DNA of 64,000 nucleotides from Mya arenaria (GCF_026914265.1 NC_069123.1:31976678-32040677); one strand, 5' to 3'; positions 24,274-36,156 are shown, counted from the first letter of the stretch. Numbers and translations are program-made. Notes: generated by a model from the letters alone, not told the origin.

Positions 24274-24305
24274 AGCTCACCTTGTCACTACGTGACAGGT
24301 GAGCT
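24274..24305. repeat. Terminal hairpin of the composite element
   Basis: AGCTCACCTTGTCAC pairs with GTGACAGGTGAGCT across a three-base loop with a single bulged base. It directly follows the CGGA tract and ends the element. Confidence 0.75.
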
Positions 24306-24310
24306 AAAAA

Positions 24311-26225
24311 TGCACTAAAAAAAATAATATTTGTGGGATTGATTTATAATGTCATTTCCAGAAATTCCAGGAAATGTCATGAAAATGTGCAGTTACAAAC
24401 AGTGCATTAAAATATGGGATTATTTAAAGGAATTATTAGGAAATAAAAGAAGTATTCCTACAAAACACTTTTTTCTGACAACGTGTCTCATGAACCATTT
24501 GGTGGAAAAAAATGCATTGGCAAGGATTCTAAATGTATGAATTAAAATCCCCCCCACCCGCAAAAAATAAATTTATAATAAAAAACATTGTTTACATGAG
24601 AAAGGTACAGCAATTTTGACAACTCTTTGTTATAATAAAACCAGCAATGTCAATTAACACAGACATTATCGCCCTCAAGGATGTCCCCTGGAATTTGGAG
24701 ATGGGGTATGATCAACACTGTTTGTATTTTACAATTTCTTATTTATTTATTGACTAAGCCGTTTTGGACCAAATTTGAACTTATATGAACAATTTTCAGA
24801 GCAATTTTTTAGCCATTTTCTGTTACGGAAATCAGTCAGTCAAAGTCAAAATTGGTCCAGACCGGCAAATTGTTGGTTTTTAGAAGCCCTGTACATTGGT
24901 CTCGACGGATACGTGTTTATACACCAACCTCGACATGACAAGACATCAGAAAAAAGTCTTATAATAATATCCTCTATGTATTATAAATTTACAATTGAGA
25001 AAAAATACATGTAATAAACAATTAATGCAAAAAACATTTGGGAGGAAAAAGTTAAAATCTCTAAATATCGCCTGATGTTTTTCTTAAATAAAATCTACTG
25101 CACAACACTGATCACTATACAAAGATAAATATATCAGATAATTGGGAACAATGTGAAGACAACTTGCTCAAATGCAAATCACTTGAAACAAAAAGGAGTA
25201 GCAAAAAAACTTTTCTGGGTAACATTCCCCAAGTTACTAGCTCGGGAATTTTATTTCTTTTGGCAAATATAATTTAGCATTACCCACATGCCAATTTTAA
25301 TATTTCAGCAACATAGTTTTTAATGTAACCTGCCTTGTTTAAATTAAATGGTGTCTGATTCTGAAAGCGCAGTTTTGATTGGACAGGGGGTATTTCCACT
25401 GCCAATGAAATTAGGCCATACTAATCACATTGATTGGGCACTTATGATTTAATTTAACATAAAAAGTGTCCATTCTGGTTCATTGCCCTTAAAATATATT
25501 CCATAGCAAAATTAGTTATTTAATTATCTCAGAAATGGAATAAAATCTCTAGGGTCAACAGCTTTCAGTAGGATTGGATGTGGTACCAGAATCTTTTTTT
25601 TTACTATGCCTAAGTGTAAGTCTCATAGTAAATGTTGGAACAATGTTTAATTTAATTGATTATTCTAAACAATATTTTGGGTTTAGAAAATTGTTAGTTC
25701 TGTAGGTTACATATAATTAATTCAACCAAAACAAAAAATGAATAAGGTATATAATAACGAATATTCTCCAAATCATGTTAATACATGTTTATTGGAAAAG
25801 TTTTAGTAAAACATTTACTTCTCAGTCTAACAGTTAGTATAAGCAAACCTATTCATCAATCAGCTTATATTCATTTTAGGCATAAAAAAGGGTAGGTAGG
25901 TCAGAAAATCTTTTTTTCTTTCTTTTTATTAGGAAAATTATCTTTGGGATTTTTCTGCTACCCCAAACGATGAATTATATGCTTAAAAACACCTATACAA
26001 TCATAACTGGTATTGTTAAAAACAGTTCATTGTTAACTTAAGAAAAAAATCAAACAAATGATAGAAATGTCAAAGGTGGGGCCTAAAATAGTCTAGGTCG
26101 GTAAACCGGAAACAAACATTTTTCTTTAAGCCCCATCATAATCATGTCAGCATTTACAAATTTTAAAGGCAGTTTTAGGATGGATTGTACACAATTTTTC
26201 TGACTTAAAATATCTCACATTTATA
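24311..26225. other. Gene-free AT-rich stretch with old repeats
   Basis: About 24745-24905 contains a block (CATTTTCTGTTACGGAAATC, CAGACCGGCAAATTGTTG, TTTTTAGAAGCCCT) that recurs inverted at about 31090-31200. About 25880-26110 holds fragments related to the GGTAGGTCGG-type repeat seen at 30840 and 43140. No coding frame is credible. Confidence 0.45.
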
Positions 26226-26380
26226 ACACAGATAAACCCAAGAGCCCATGGAGCGAAAAGCAAGGCTTGTCTGGTTTTCTTATTGTTTGAAGAAAGGGGC
26301 ATAACTCAACAATTACCAAAGCCAGAGTTAATCCGTTTTATATGAGTTTATAAGTTTATATGAATAGCTTGAGCAGTTGT
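26226..26380. repeat. Fragment of an interspersed repeat also seen at 60480-60790
   Basis: Both carry GGGCATAACTCAACAATTAC-like text followed by AA(G)GCCAGAGTTA. No boundaries could be set. Confidence 0.4.
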
Positions 26381-26566
26381 CAAGTTGTGGTCAGTGTCAA
26401 AGATTTGCACAATAATGCTGTCAACAACACCAAGTCTACCCTATCACATACTACATATACATCGACTTTCTTTGAAATACACATTACACCTTTTTAAACG
26501 GGCACTATACAGATTGATGCAAAATATTTTTATTTTATTTTCTATTTTAATGCGTTATAAAATTAA

Positions 26567-26916
26567 TGCACTAGTTAATTGTAACCATGCTCCCCCCCCC
26601 CCCCCCCCTCCAGGTTCGGGGAATAGTGGAGACTTTGACTTTCGGTCAAGCCAAGCCTGGGTAAAATCCCTGTCCTGCTGGGATGAACTGATGGTAAATC
26701 CTCGCCCTGCTGGGATGAACTAATGATAAAATCCCTGCCTAATGCCCTCACACCTCAGGGACCCTCGGTAAGTCCCATTCCCCACTTTATTTAGCGCAAA
26801 GACAAAACCACCGCATTCACCTGGCACTGCAGGGCCACTGAGAAGATAAAAACATGGCCTATTTCCCCGGTATACCCCCTGACCTTTGGGGGCCGTGGTT
26901 ACATATGACTGGTGCA
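26567..26916. mobile_element. MITE family A, copy 2
   Basis: The left end TGCACTAGTTAATTGTAACC and the complement of the right end TGCACCAGTCATATGTAACC match the ends of copy 1 at 100-384. The core is inverted relative to copy 1 and holds the same C-tract, plus a local duplication of a CCTGCTGGGATGAACT block near 26670-26720. Confidence 0.75.
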
Positions 26917-27526
26917 TAAATGGGGGTTTTCAAGTAACAACTTCATGGCCACAGATCCCCAGTTAAAAAGGTTTCAAATGAGTTAAACATAGTAATAATG
27001 CATCGAAATAAAAAAATAAAATTTGCATAAACGTGTATTGTGCCCCTTTAAACAATAATCTAAATCAGCAAACAATCTCTTTAACAAATGTCCTAACAGC
27101 ATGGAAATAAATAGATGTCGATGAAGGAATCGAAATGAATGAACACAGAAGGAAGTTGGTCACTAGGACAATTTTTTGGAATCCGGTTTGGGACATCAAG
27201 GTATCGTGACTCATCCCTGGCCTCTTGAAATTGCAAAGGAAAAAGTTGGAGATTTCTTTGTTACATTCACGCATCTTTTTTTCTGTGCAATAGATTAAAT
27301 TAACTGTTAACAAAGTAAACCCATCAGTTTCTCCTCGAATTCCATAAAATGATGCGAGATATCATTTTCGCTTCTCACATAAAATAAACTAAAAAAGCCG
27401 AGAATTTAAAAAAAAACATGTTCTTTTCTTCAGCAATTTCAAAGAGCGAGGAACAAAACTGCCAGGTCCCTAACAAGATTGCGTAAAAACTACATGAAAT
27501 GATGATATGGGAGAACTACTAAACAT
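26917..27526 (-). other. Downstream flank / likely 3' UTR of the CBX gene
   Basis: AT-rich, follows the CBX stop codon on the minus strand. No polyadenylation site could be assigned with confidence and no other coding frame is credible; an 82-codon minus-strand ORF at 27065-27313 has no recognisable domain. Confidence 0.35.
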
Positions 27527-28597
27527 TCATCCATTTTCTGTCTTGAAAAATCCTGTGTTAGATGGACACTCACGGAAAGTAATGGTTTCTCCCGAATGAG
27601 TAGTCACGTCAGTTATACACACTTTGTCCATAAGAGATTTAGCATTAGATGGCGGTTTCCAGTAATTGCGTACATCCACTGATTTTTCCAGATAGGAGTC
27701 ACTTTCACCATTGGCGTAGTTATCTGTTCCATAATCATCCTCTTCGTAATCGTCGTCCATGGAATCTGGTTCATGTTCTAAAATACTGACACCTTGTAGA
27801 GATCCTAAATTTTCCCACGTTCGGTGGTCACTAACCGAGTTGGATTTATCATTTTTACTTTGGGAAGAAAAGAATTTCATGGATTTAAAGTCCTTTGTAG
27901 GTGAGCTTATAGTCTTTTGAGTATTTCCATTGGCTGATTGAGAATCACTAGAAGATTTTTTTGGTCGACCCGGGGATTTCCCAGATTTCATTTTGATTTT
28001 ATTCAACACACTACTGTGCATCCCCCGTCCTCTCAAACCGCTACCTCGACCACGGGATAACGATTTTGAAGGTGATTTTGAGATTCCTCGTCCTATATTT
28101 TTTAATAGACTCGCAGCTTTCGCTGCAGTAGACCCTCTGCCCATCAAACCCCTACCGATTCCACGCTTGAACGGTCGACCCCTGCCAACGCCTTTCGGTC
28201 TACCTACTTTACCGCGCTGTTTTATAACATTATGCAAATGCGGTATAAAGTTCTTTGGTTTATTTAAAGACCCCGGAGGCCTACCTCTCTTCCGAACTGG
28301 CGTCAGTTTGGGAGGAGGAGGTGTAGCGGAACCACTTGACGAATCAGTGGCCACATGATCGCGTGATTTCTTATGATCTTGAGGTTCTTCATCAGTTGTG
28401 TCACCCTCGATACTCGATTTACCTTCAGTTTTCAATTCTCGAGAACTATCGGACAATGAGTCGTCAGATTTCGAAGGGTTTGTAGAATCGTCACTGTCTG
28501 AGTCAGACACACTGTCTTTTGACTGAGATCTACCCTTCTTCCGGGGTTTATTAGACTCATCTTCTGAATCAGAGGAATCGTCACGAGCTGTAGAGGA
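27527..28597 (-). CDS. CBX: CBX last coding exon: AT-hook-like region and Polycomb box
   Basis: This exon encodes 356 residues. It opens with an acidic Ser-rich stretch (SSDSEDE and similar), followed by basic Gly/Arg/Pro segments with AT-hook cores (KRGRPPGS, KVGRPKG, GRGRPFK, SPGRPKK) that probably bind DNA. An acidic linker (DDDYEEDDYG) and the Polycomb box follow; the box reads VCITDVTTHSGETITFRE then GFF near the end. In known CBX proteins this box binds RING1B. Part of the ORF 5' of 28597 (ending FFQ) is intron: TTTTTTTTCAG precedes the exon. Confidence 0.9.
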   Translation of the reverse strand, partial: SSTARDDSSDSEDESNKPRKKGRSQSKDSVSDSDSDDSTNPSKSDDSLSDSSRELKTEGKSSIEGDTTDEEPQDHKKSRDHVATDSSSGSATPPPPKLTPVRKRGRPPGSLNKPKNFIPHLHNVIKQRGKVGRPKGVGRGRPFKRGIGRGLMGRGSTAAKAASLLKNIGRGISKSPSKSLSRGRGSGLRGRGMHSSVLNKIKMKSGKSPGRPKKSSSDSQSANGNTQKTISSPTKDFKSMKFFSSQSKNDKSNSVSDHRTWENLGSLQGVSILEHEPDSMDDDYEEDDYGTDNYANGESDSYLEKSVDVRNYWKPPSNAKSLMDKVCITDVTTHSGETITFRECPSNTGFFKTENG

Positions 28598-31500
28598 CTG
28601 AAAAAAAACATCGAATTTGATTAAATCATTTTTATCATAAAGAGAACACATATCAAAGACTTGAAAAGACATTTTTAGACACAGTTTTATCAATTTTGGC
28701 AACTTGTTCAGCAAGTTTTAACCCCTCCAAATAATGTCATGTAAATCTCAAACAAGGACATTTTAATAGGAATGTCTATTTTGCACTTCCAACAGAGCAA
28801 TCAACTGAAACAATCATGAACCCACAAGAGCCAATTACAGACAATTTAAGGATAAGATAACAAGCTAAGATTCTAAGGACTGTAATCAAAAGCATTTTGA
28901 AGGGTAACTTTAATATCTTAAATCCAATTAGAGAAGACTAAACAAAGTCATTAAATAACTTGTCCGGTTAGCGCAGATTCTCACCTAGGCGACCTCGGTT
29001 CGATTCCAAGCCTATGCACATGTGAGTTTGATTTGTGGTCACCAAGCCAGACAAGTGGGCTTCGTTCGGGAACTCCGGTTTCCCCCATAACACAAGACCA
29101 CACTCTCGCATAAAATTGTGCCAATGAGAGTGATTAATTGGATAAACATTTGTGTATATTCAAAATAGCTGATGATGATGGTGAAGGCGCAAAGTCATAA
29201 AAAAAATACCAGAAAAATTTCAGCCAAAAAAGTTCATAATTATAAATAAAACATTGGTTGATGATGCATGCTAATCTGCCATACAAGTTGGTAATCCCAT
29301 TACAAAAAGTAAAAGGTTTCAAAACAAACATTATCACATTAATACTTTCATGGCATTGATGATATGGTAGTTCTTTGTAGAAAGTATAATCCTATTAAAT
29401 CATCAACTGAAATCTTGATTTTTAAGCATGTCAGTTTGACAATATATGTACTGTACACTGTCAGTGTTTTTCATCTCTGTCTAAAATGGGGCCCAAATTT
29501 CAAAAATACAAAAAAATGTACTTTTTTTCACAGAAGTATAAGAAAACTTCACATTTTGAAAACTATTCTAGTTTTTTTTCTCACATCTCTTGTTTTTTTT
29601 ACAGATTATTGTAAATATCAACCTAAAAGGTAGTTTTAAAGCTGCACCCTCACAGATTGACCATATTGACAACTTTTTTTTATTTTTTGTCCAGGAATGG
29701 GCCAATTTTTTGCGTAAATGTCTGAAAACCAGTAATAAAAGACTGCTGACAAAAGATCAGATTGCAGCGATTCATATTTTGTTCGAAAATTGATGTCTTA
29801 TGGCAAAAAGCATTACTTACGCTTAGAGTAAAATGATTTTCAGCAGTCTTCCAAACAATTGAGATCTGTTCTTAAGTGAGTTATCTGATATAACTGACTT
29901 GAAGGCATTGATGCCAAAATCAGCTGATTCTGAGACAAAGAATAAAATAAAAGTCAAAACTGTCATTCTGTGAGAGTGCAGCTTTAAAGCACATTATTTA
30001 CAGAAAGTTGTTATAGGTTTCTTTACTAGCAATTTTAACATGTATTATAATCATACTTTTGGGTGGAGCTTTTTCACAGTGACATGTATTGTGACAATAT
30101 TTCAAACATTCAAATGCCCCTGACCCCATTTCCAAATTGCGAGAGAAAAACACGGACTGTACCTGCTGTCTGGCAACCTTAGGTTTGGGACCTCTCTTTT
30201 TCTGGCCGCCATCTGGATTTCTGAAACAAACAAAAACACAAATAAGTACTGTTGACATTAAAAAGGAACAACTCACAACAGTAACCCAGACTCAAACTGA
30301 CGCGACGATTCATTGATCTAATTTAAAAAAATGCCAATTATTGATAAATCAATCATTTTTCTTATGCAGAAAAGGGGCCACATCTAAAACTGTCCCAATG
30401 CTATGCACCTTTCACCAGGATGGCTGGGCTTTTCCCTGCAAAAACTAAGTATATTCAAATATAGAGTTTCCATTGGAACACATTTAAATGCTGCAATGTA
30501 TACATTTCCTATGTATGCTATCTAGTCAACCTGCACAATTTGAACACCTAATAAAAACATTGACTTCACACAAAGAAAGTTCCGCATGTGTACTAAACAT
30601 TAATCAACATTTGCAAAGAAGTTACGTTTCTTATATGATTGGGCCTAAAAAAAAAATTGTTTGGTTAGGGTTACATCCTTTTTCAGAAATTAGGCTTAAT
30701 ATAAGAATGTTATTTTAATCATTGGAGAATGGTGTTAAAGTTATCTTCTGTATAAGCATTTAAGGTTTTAAACTACATATTGAAAAGCAATTAAAAAAAA
30801 AGAAAAAAAAAGTTTTTCATTTTTTTTTTTCAAACTGACTATAAAAACGGTAGGGTCGGCGCCTATTCCGTAGGTAGGGTCGGGTAACCCGAACCAAATG
30901 AATTTTTTTTTAGGCCTTGGCTAAAAGCTACCACTATATATTCGACAAACAATGCGGTGAAATTGTACACACAAAAAAGAGGATCAAGTTCTTCCAGCAT
31001 GTTCAGCAAGTCTTTATTAAATCACAAACATTTCAGCTTCAAAACCTCTAAAGATGGAAAGTAGCCAATGGTCAGGGATGGTATAACTAGGGCTTCTAAA
31101 AAGCAACAATTTGTCAAACAGATTTTGACCTTTCCAGACCGATTTCAGTAACGGAAAATGGCTTCAAAATTGTTCCAAAATTTGTTCTTATTTTTTTAAT
31201 TTCGATCCAAAAGTAAAAAAAATGTAGAAATTGTAATACACAAACTGTATAACCATGCTTTGAATCACTGTTATGTGATAAAAAAAACTAAAAGGAAGGT
31301 AACACTGAGTAGCATCTTCCCAATTGGTGTTATTTGCCGTACAGTATGTGATTTAGCATATATTAATTGGAGAACATATTGTTTATCATCCAAGACAGTA
31401 ACAGCAAATCGACGATTACTAATCGATAATCAGTTAAATGCTTTTAGTCAATAATCGATTATAAAATCCAAGGCCATTCTTATCACTGCCTGATACAACA

Positions 31501-34500
31501 TTTACGAAAATTCAATTTCAATAAAAAGTTTACCTTACAAATATTTAAAGTTATATGCTCAGACAACAAACCTTCTGTTGAAAGCTTCAATGAGACGTTT
31601 GTCGAGAATGTTGCTCTCTGGTTCCCACGTATTGTTTCTGCAATATAAGACAAACATTAAAATTTTATCCAAACATAAGCTTCAACCTTTTTAAACCTAA
31701 GATTTCTTTGCAAATAAAGATAAAAACTCAATGCACACAAACTGGCAGTTGATGGCACCTATAGTTTTAGCCAGGTTTTAAAAATGACAGGGTAAAGCAG
31801 AAAAGGGACTGGATGTTAAGGGTAAAAAGGGAACATGTCAGTGGGATGTCAATAACCAAATGAATTTGAGAGAACATTTTAGGGATTGTATTTAATCAAA
31901 GTAGCATTATGTTTCAACTGCCATTTGTTAAAGTGTGTTTGTATTTATGAATCACATTATAAGTTTTAATCAAAAGAAAAGAAATAAGTATTTAATTCTA
32001 TTTTGGCTGAAGGTTGACCATGCTGGTATCCATGATGGCAGAATGGTGCTACCAAAAAAGTCAAGGTACAGCACCCTTCCATATATCTTTAGCTAAAACC
32101 CTGATAGTGAGTTAAAGCATAGAATGCATCTCTACAATTAGTCATTCACAAATTTTATAAAATGCTTTTAGCCCTAAACCTTTACCCAACCATAGCCTTC
32201 AGAATATTTATATCGAAAAATAATATTGAAATATGAGACATAAAAAAAAATACAATTGAATTGCCTAACCAAATATAAACATGACTAGTATTTATATGAT
32301 ATGTTGTAAAATCATAAGGTTGTTAATGGAGGTGAAAGGCCCAGTGTTTTTTTCAGCCCAAATTGGTCTTATTCCCCTCCTGTACAGTTGTACTCTAAAC
32401 ATTTAGCAAATGAAGCATAGGGCCATTTATGAATGTGTTGATAAGGTAAGGGAAGATATAATTAAAGGTTTGAAACCAAGTTTAACATAAATCTTGTAAG
32501 TAAAATCCCCCTTTTAGCCAAAAGGATGCTATTTTCCCCTATCAAAGGGCCTCGCCACCATTCATTAAACAGTGGAAAGAAAAACTGGTCAATGGCACTA
32601 AGCTTTATATATACCGTAGTGATTAAATGGATAAGGAGACTATATTAGATTTAATTAAAGTAAATTGATCCCCAAAATATAACAACAGACAGACATACTT
32701 GGTTGACCATCCTTTCCACTTCACGAAGTACTCGGCCTTGCCCTAAAAAACAACATAAAAATTAAGTTGCAATATATATATACAATGTAAATATTTTTAA
32801 TGTTGGGCTTAATTTTGATAAAGCATTTATCACACTGCTTGTTCACAGTAGCTCAAATATTTGCCTCAGATGTACATACATGCCATATTTTCTGGAGACC
32901 ATTCAGGGGGATTTGTTCAGAAAGACTGAAAATTCAGGGGGATTTTGGTAGTATTCAGGGGGATTTTTTAGGAGGTCTAATTTGGTGAAATTTCAAAGTA
33001 TTTTAAGACGCAAGTACGAAAAAACAAATTGCAATATTTTTGAAAGGCTCCCAAGGGGATTTTGTACAGAATTCAAGGGGATTTTGGTCACATCATCGCC
33101 ATGTAACGCTATGGCGCACATGCCAATTCACCTTGTTTACCACTTTTTCCAGCACTTCAACTATATAGAAAAATATGTTTCAAAGACAATTTAATGGGCT
33201 TACCTTCCTCTAAAATTGGATACATAATCTGCTGCCTATGATCATAAATGATGACTTTCAGACTAATAGAGAGAATGGAATGAATTGTCAATGTTTTTCA
33301 TCTCAATTCCCAAATAGTCAGATTTGTTTGCTTTTGATCAAAAGCAAGTGCATAATTTTATGTTTAGTTCATAAACATTATGGCATTCATCAAAAAATAA
33401 AAAAACATAACCACGATATAAAAAAACATAACCACGATAATAAATAAATACTAGTCATTACATCCGAATTGTCTACTTTCAGTTTCTCTCAGTAGTTCTG
33501 TTATTTTCCGATATTTACGATGAAGGTCAATGTAAGTAAACATGTAAGTGAGGTATAACAAAGAACAGCATTGTCTATAAGTTATATTAATCCTTTTCTT
33601 TGCCGAATAATTTACTGTCACCTTTAAATTATTAATCCTTTTGATGACAATGACACATGTTTTGAAGAACTCTTTAATTTGTTACATCCTCTCTGATTGG
33701 ATAAAAATTATAGTTAAACCAATGAAAATCGACCTTTTATCTGACCAGTCCAGGGTTTTCAAAATGAACCGGTGGCCGGCCTATTTGACCGGTTAAAACC
33801 AGAAATCGGCCGGTTAGAATTGTTGTAGAAACCATAAGGTCACATTCTTTTCTGACATATTTAATACTGATGATCTATTCTTACTTTGGCATATGTAAGA
33901 GTCTTCAGGTTCGAAATCGTATTGGTAAGAATTCTCCGTATTTCGCGCATGCGCAGTTACGGTTACCTCTTAGAAGAAAACTTTACCGATGTCAAAAACA
34001 TAGACACCCCATTAAAAGTGGCAAAATTACAACCATCAGATTAACGCGACCATCTGCTAAAAATAGATGTTTCGCTACGATGGACACTCGATATCTTCTA
34101 ATTGGCCGTGATTGCAGATGGGTGTAATCGGTCCAAACACTTGGTAGATCAAAGGAGACACATTTTGCTGACTGTATAATGCAAATATTTCTGATATTGT
34201 TCGCCGAGTTAATTTTTTTTCCACGTCCGAAATAAAACTTACTTTTTACTTATGTATTAATGATAAGGCTTATACACAGGCTAAATGGCAGGTTTTATTA
34301 ACATTTCATTAATCGTTACAATAATTAATCCGCAATAATCAATTGTTATGTGTTTTGCCTAATCCAAGTCCCATCCCACCACAAACAGCTGCGAAAGGAT
34401 AACTTATTAACACATGTATTGCAATGTGTCGTGTATGTCGGCTGCAGATCAAACGATTCACTTTGTGATGTCAGAGCACGAGCACACCACATTTTTCGGT

Positions 34501-36156
34501 TTGATATGCAGCCGACATATACTACACATTTCAATACATGTGTTAATAAGTTAAACTTGAGATTAAAGCCGCGTGGCAATGTATTGTATATAAATCGGTC
34601 AATCGAATAATGTATGATCCCATTTTTCTCTAGGCTAGTTAACCATGTACCGTGTTTACCGCGCCTGGGTCTAGATTGTAAGATTATCGGAAAAATTAGT
34701 CAATTATCGTCGTGTGAGAAACTTCAAATCAGGGCCGAAATGTTTGAATTCACTGCAAATATAAATGAACTTTTAGGATTCGCAAAATATGTATGTATGT
34801 CCGAATTATAAGTGCTCTTTTAATTTATTTTTTCACTTCAAAACTCCTAGAAAAACTACCCAAAATGGCTCAGAATGCAGGAAATTGCATTCTTGTTTTA
34901 TAAGAAGTCCGGGAGGGCATGCCCCCGGGGCCCCCCTGGATAGCCTGTTACAAATTCAATTTGGCCTGTTCAACATTTTGAGAACCCTGCCAGTCTAATT
35001 GACATTTCTTTCGCAAATTCTGTCAGTTTCAATCAAAACAATGCATAAAATATGCCCTGCTGATTTATTAAGTGTCACCCAATAGGTGTTGTTAAAACAC
35101 ACCATCAGTTGATAATCCAATTAAGCTTCAGGACAGGAAGGGCATTATAACTGTAAACAGGCTAATATAATTAAACCCTGTGATAAATTTTGCGTAATTT
35201 TAAACTCATTTTTTTTTTATTCCGGGGGATATTCATCCCCCTCCGGGAGAGACCGGGGGATGGGTCGAAATTCCGGAGGATTGTTCCCCCTCCAGAGGAT
35301 ATGGCATGTATGGATGTAGTCCAAATAATTGTACGTTGACGGATTTTTTTAGATTTTTGATATGGCAAATCCTTCACGTACAAATTGTTTAGTATCAAAA
35401 GTGGGTAGTTGTTCCGATCAGGATTCCGGGTTAAAGCATATAGCGTCTATAAAATATCATAAAAACAAGAAATATTACCAGATAAATCATAATGTTATTT
35501 TACATTAGTTCCGTACACAAAAAATAAATATCCAACTTATAATTATGAGTTTGACGGCTTTTCTTCATTTCATTCTGTCAAAACATAACGATATATACAT
35601 GAAGGGCACCTGCAAGGCTTCAGGGCACAGTTTTAAATCGCTTAAAACATTTTGGCCATGGCCGAGTTGTTACGATTGTGCAACGAGGTCTATCTCGAAG
35701 CTTTGTCTTGCAGAAATACGGCTATTTTTTGCTTGGACGAATTCCAACGCAACCATTCATATAAAACTCAGCGGTAAACAAGAAATGCAAAGAAAATTAG
35801 AGTTTTATTGAAGGGAACAGTTTTACCCTAGGAGGAAACCTGCAATCATCGACTTTAACGCTCCAAGTGTGTGAGGAAAGTGGGTACAATTGTTGAGTGT
35901 ACTGTATCCTAAATGAAAAACAGCCTATGCAACTGGCCTCAGCTTTACAAAAGTTGTGGTAAAGCAAATTTACTCTTAGCTCTAATATAAGGTTGTAGAA
36001 GGTAAACAAGGAACTAAAATAATTTAGGCTTGAATATTGATGAAATTTATTAAGATAATTTATTATCTGTTTTCTTCCGGGAAGTACCTTTCTTATTCGT
36101 TTCTTTTGAATACATTCTGCTGCAAATACTCGTTCTCCCATGCTTGGCAATTCCAT
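27527..36156 (-). CDS. CBX: Polycomb chromobox protein (CBX2/4/6/7/8 class), five coding exons
   Basis: Coding exons on the minus strand are 36156-36088, 32742-32699, 31637-31572, 30220-30163 and 28597-27527, all with GT/AG borders and compatible phases, giving 435 residues. Residues 1-60 form the chromodomain: MELPSMGERVFAAECI, then KAEYFVKWKGW, then NNTWEPESNILDKRLIEAF. F11, W32 and W35 are the expected aromatic cage for trimethylated H3K27. The motif KKRGPKPK (about 67-74) follows, as in vertebrate CBX proteins. The last exon carries AT-hook-like sequences and the C-terminal Polycomb (RING1-binding) box. The family reads H3K27me3 and recruits PRC1 to silence genes in the nucleus. Invertebrates usually have one such gene, so a vertebrate paralogue number is not assignable. 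The large introns are full of mobile elements. An acceptor-like TTTTGTAG just upstream of the ATG suggests a non-coding first exon. Confidence 0.93.
28961..29135 (+). mobile_element. tRNA-derived SINE with Nin/Meta-domain-like body
   Basis: The head has a B-box-like GGTTCGATTCC and an A-box-like TTAGCGCAGATTC. The body (GGGCTTCGTTCGGGAACTCC, then GGTTTCCCCC and AAGACCACACTCTCGC) resembles the conserved central domain of metazoan/bivalve SINEs. It lies in intron 4 of the CBX gene, antisense to it. The clover-leaf is not intact, so it is not a tRNA gene. Confidence 0.7.
29636..29989. mobile_element. MITE family C, full copy
   Basis: Ends are inverted copies: TTTTAAAGCTGCACCCTCAC on the left and the complement of GTGAGAGTGCAGCTTTAAAG on the right. 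Interior landmarks (GACTGCTGACAAAAGATCAG, CAAACAATTGAGATCTG) are shared with copies at 42441, 53685 and 61195. It sits in CBX intron 4. Confidence 0.85.
30642..30916. mobile_element. Inverted-repeat element with GGCCTAAAAAAAA ends
   Basis: The left end GGCCTAAAAAAAAAATTGTT continues TGGTTAGGGTTAC. The complement of the right end reads GGCCTAAAAAAAATTCATTT then GGTTCGGGTTACCC. It is in CBX intron 3. Fragments of the GGGTCGGGTAACC end occur near 43150. Confidence 0.65.
31740..32105. mobile_element. Interspersed repeat with TTTTAGCCAGGTTTT ends, copy 1
   Basis: Left block TTTTAGCCAGGTTTTAAAA then GACAGGGT; interior GTTTCAACTGCCA; right block GGTGCTACCAAAAA, CAGCACCCTTCC, TTTAGCTAAAAC. The same order is found at 45762-46095. 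It lies in CBX intron 2. Confidence 0.65.
32875..33080. repeat. Short ATTCAGGGGGATTTT repeats
   Basis: The motif ATTCAGGGGGATTT occurs three times at 32900-32965, and two related AAGGGGATTTTG copies follow near 33050-33080. It is in CBX intron 1 beside exon 2. Confidence 0.7.
33742..34997. mobile_element. ~1.25-kb element with GGGTTTTCAAAATG inverted ends
   Basis: The left end reads CCAGGGTTTTCAAAATGAAC. The complement of the right end reads GCAGGGTTCTCAAAATGTTG. The inside has a GGCCGG-rich block, a long palindrome (34401-34552) and a GC-rich tail (GGAGGGCATGCCCCCGG). No transposase was recognised; small ORFs inside look incidental. It is in CBX intron 1. Confidence 0.6.
34401..34552. repeat. 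Long near-perfect inverted repeat (hairpin)
   Basis: The arms 34401-34453 and 34500-34552 are reverse complements with about five mismatches in 53 bases; both contain AACTTATTAACACATGTATT at their outer ends and GTCGGCTGCA toward the centre. The loop is about 46 bases. ORFs on both strands here mirror each other because of the palindrome. Confidence 0.88.
35216..35310. repeat. Local GC-rich inverted/direct repeat
   Basis: CCGGGGGATATTCATCCCCC folds back on itself. It is followed by related CCGGGGGATGG and CCGGAGGATTGTTCCCCC copies. It stands out in AT-rich intronic DNA. Confidence 0.65.

Larger units (their letters stand above)
20155..24310 (+). mobile_element. Large non-autonomous composite repeat element (~4.2 kb)
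   Basis: The left end contains ACAAGAGGGCCATGATGGCC followed by CGCTCACCTG. The right end is a tract of CGGA units, then a hairpin, then CAGGTGAGC, which is the inverse complement of the GCTCACCTG near the left end. The inside is a 1132-bp tandem duplication (20187-22450) followed by about twelve 145-bp units (22472-24225). No transposase or replicase frame was found. The 3' hairpin followed by CTAA recalls Helitron termini, but the hairpin abuts the CTAA and no RepHel gene is present, so the class is open. The smaller element at 53994-54507 has the same architecture. Confidence 0.7.

Noticed and set aside
27993-28358. 121-codon + strand ORF rich in Pro and Leu
   Set aside because: It is the antisense of the Gly/Arg/Pro-rich CBX exon, which has clear homology on the minus strand.
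28961-29010. Possible tRNA gene
   Set aside because: A and B boxes are present but acceptor and anticodon arms do not pair and the sequence continues into a SINE body.
34346-34610. ORFs of 77 and 86 codons on opposite strands with similar peptides
   Set aside because: The similarity is produced by the palindrome at 34401-34552.
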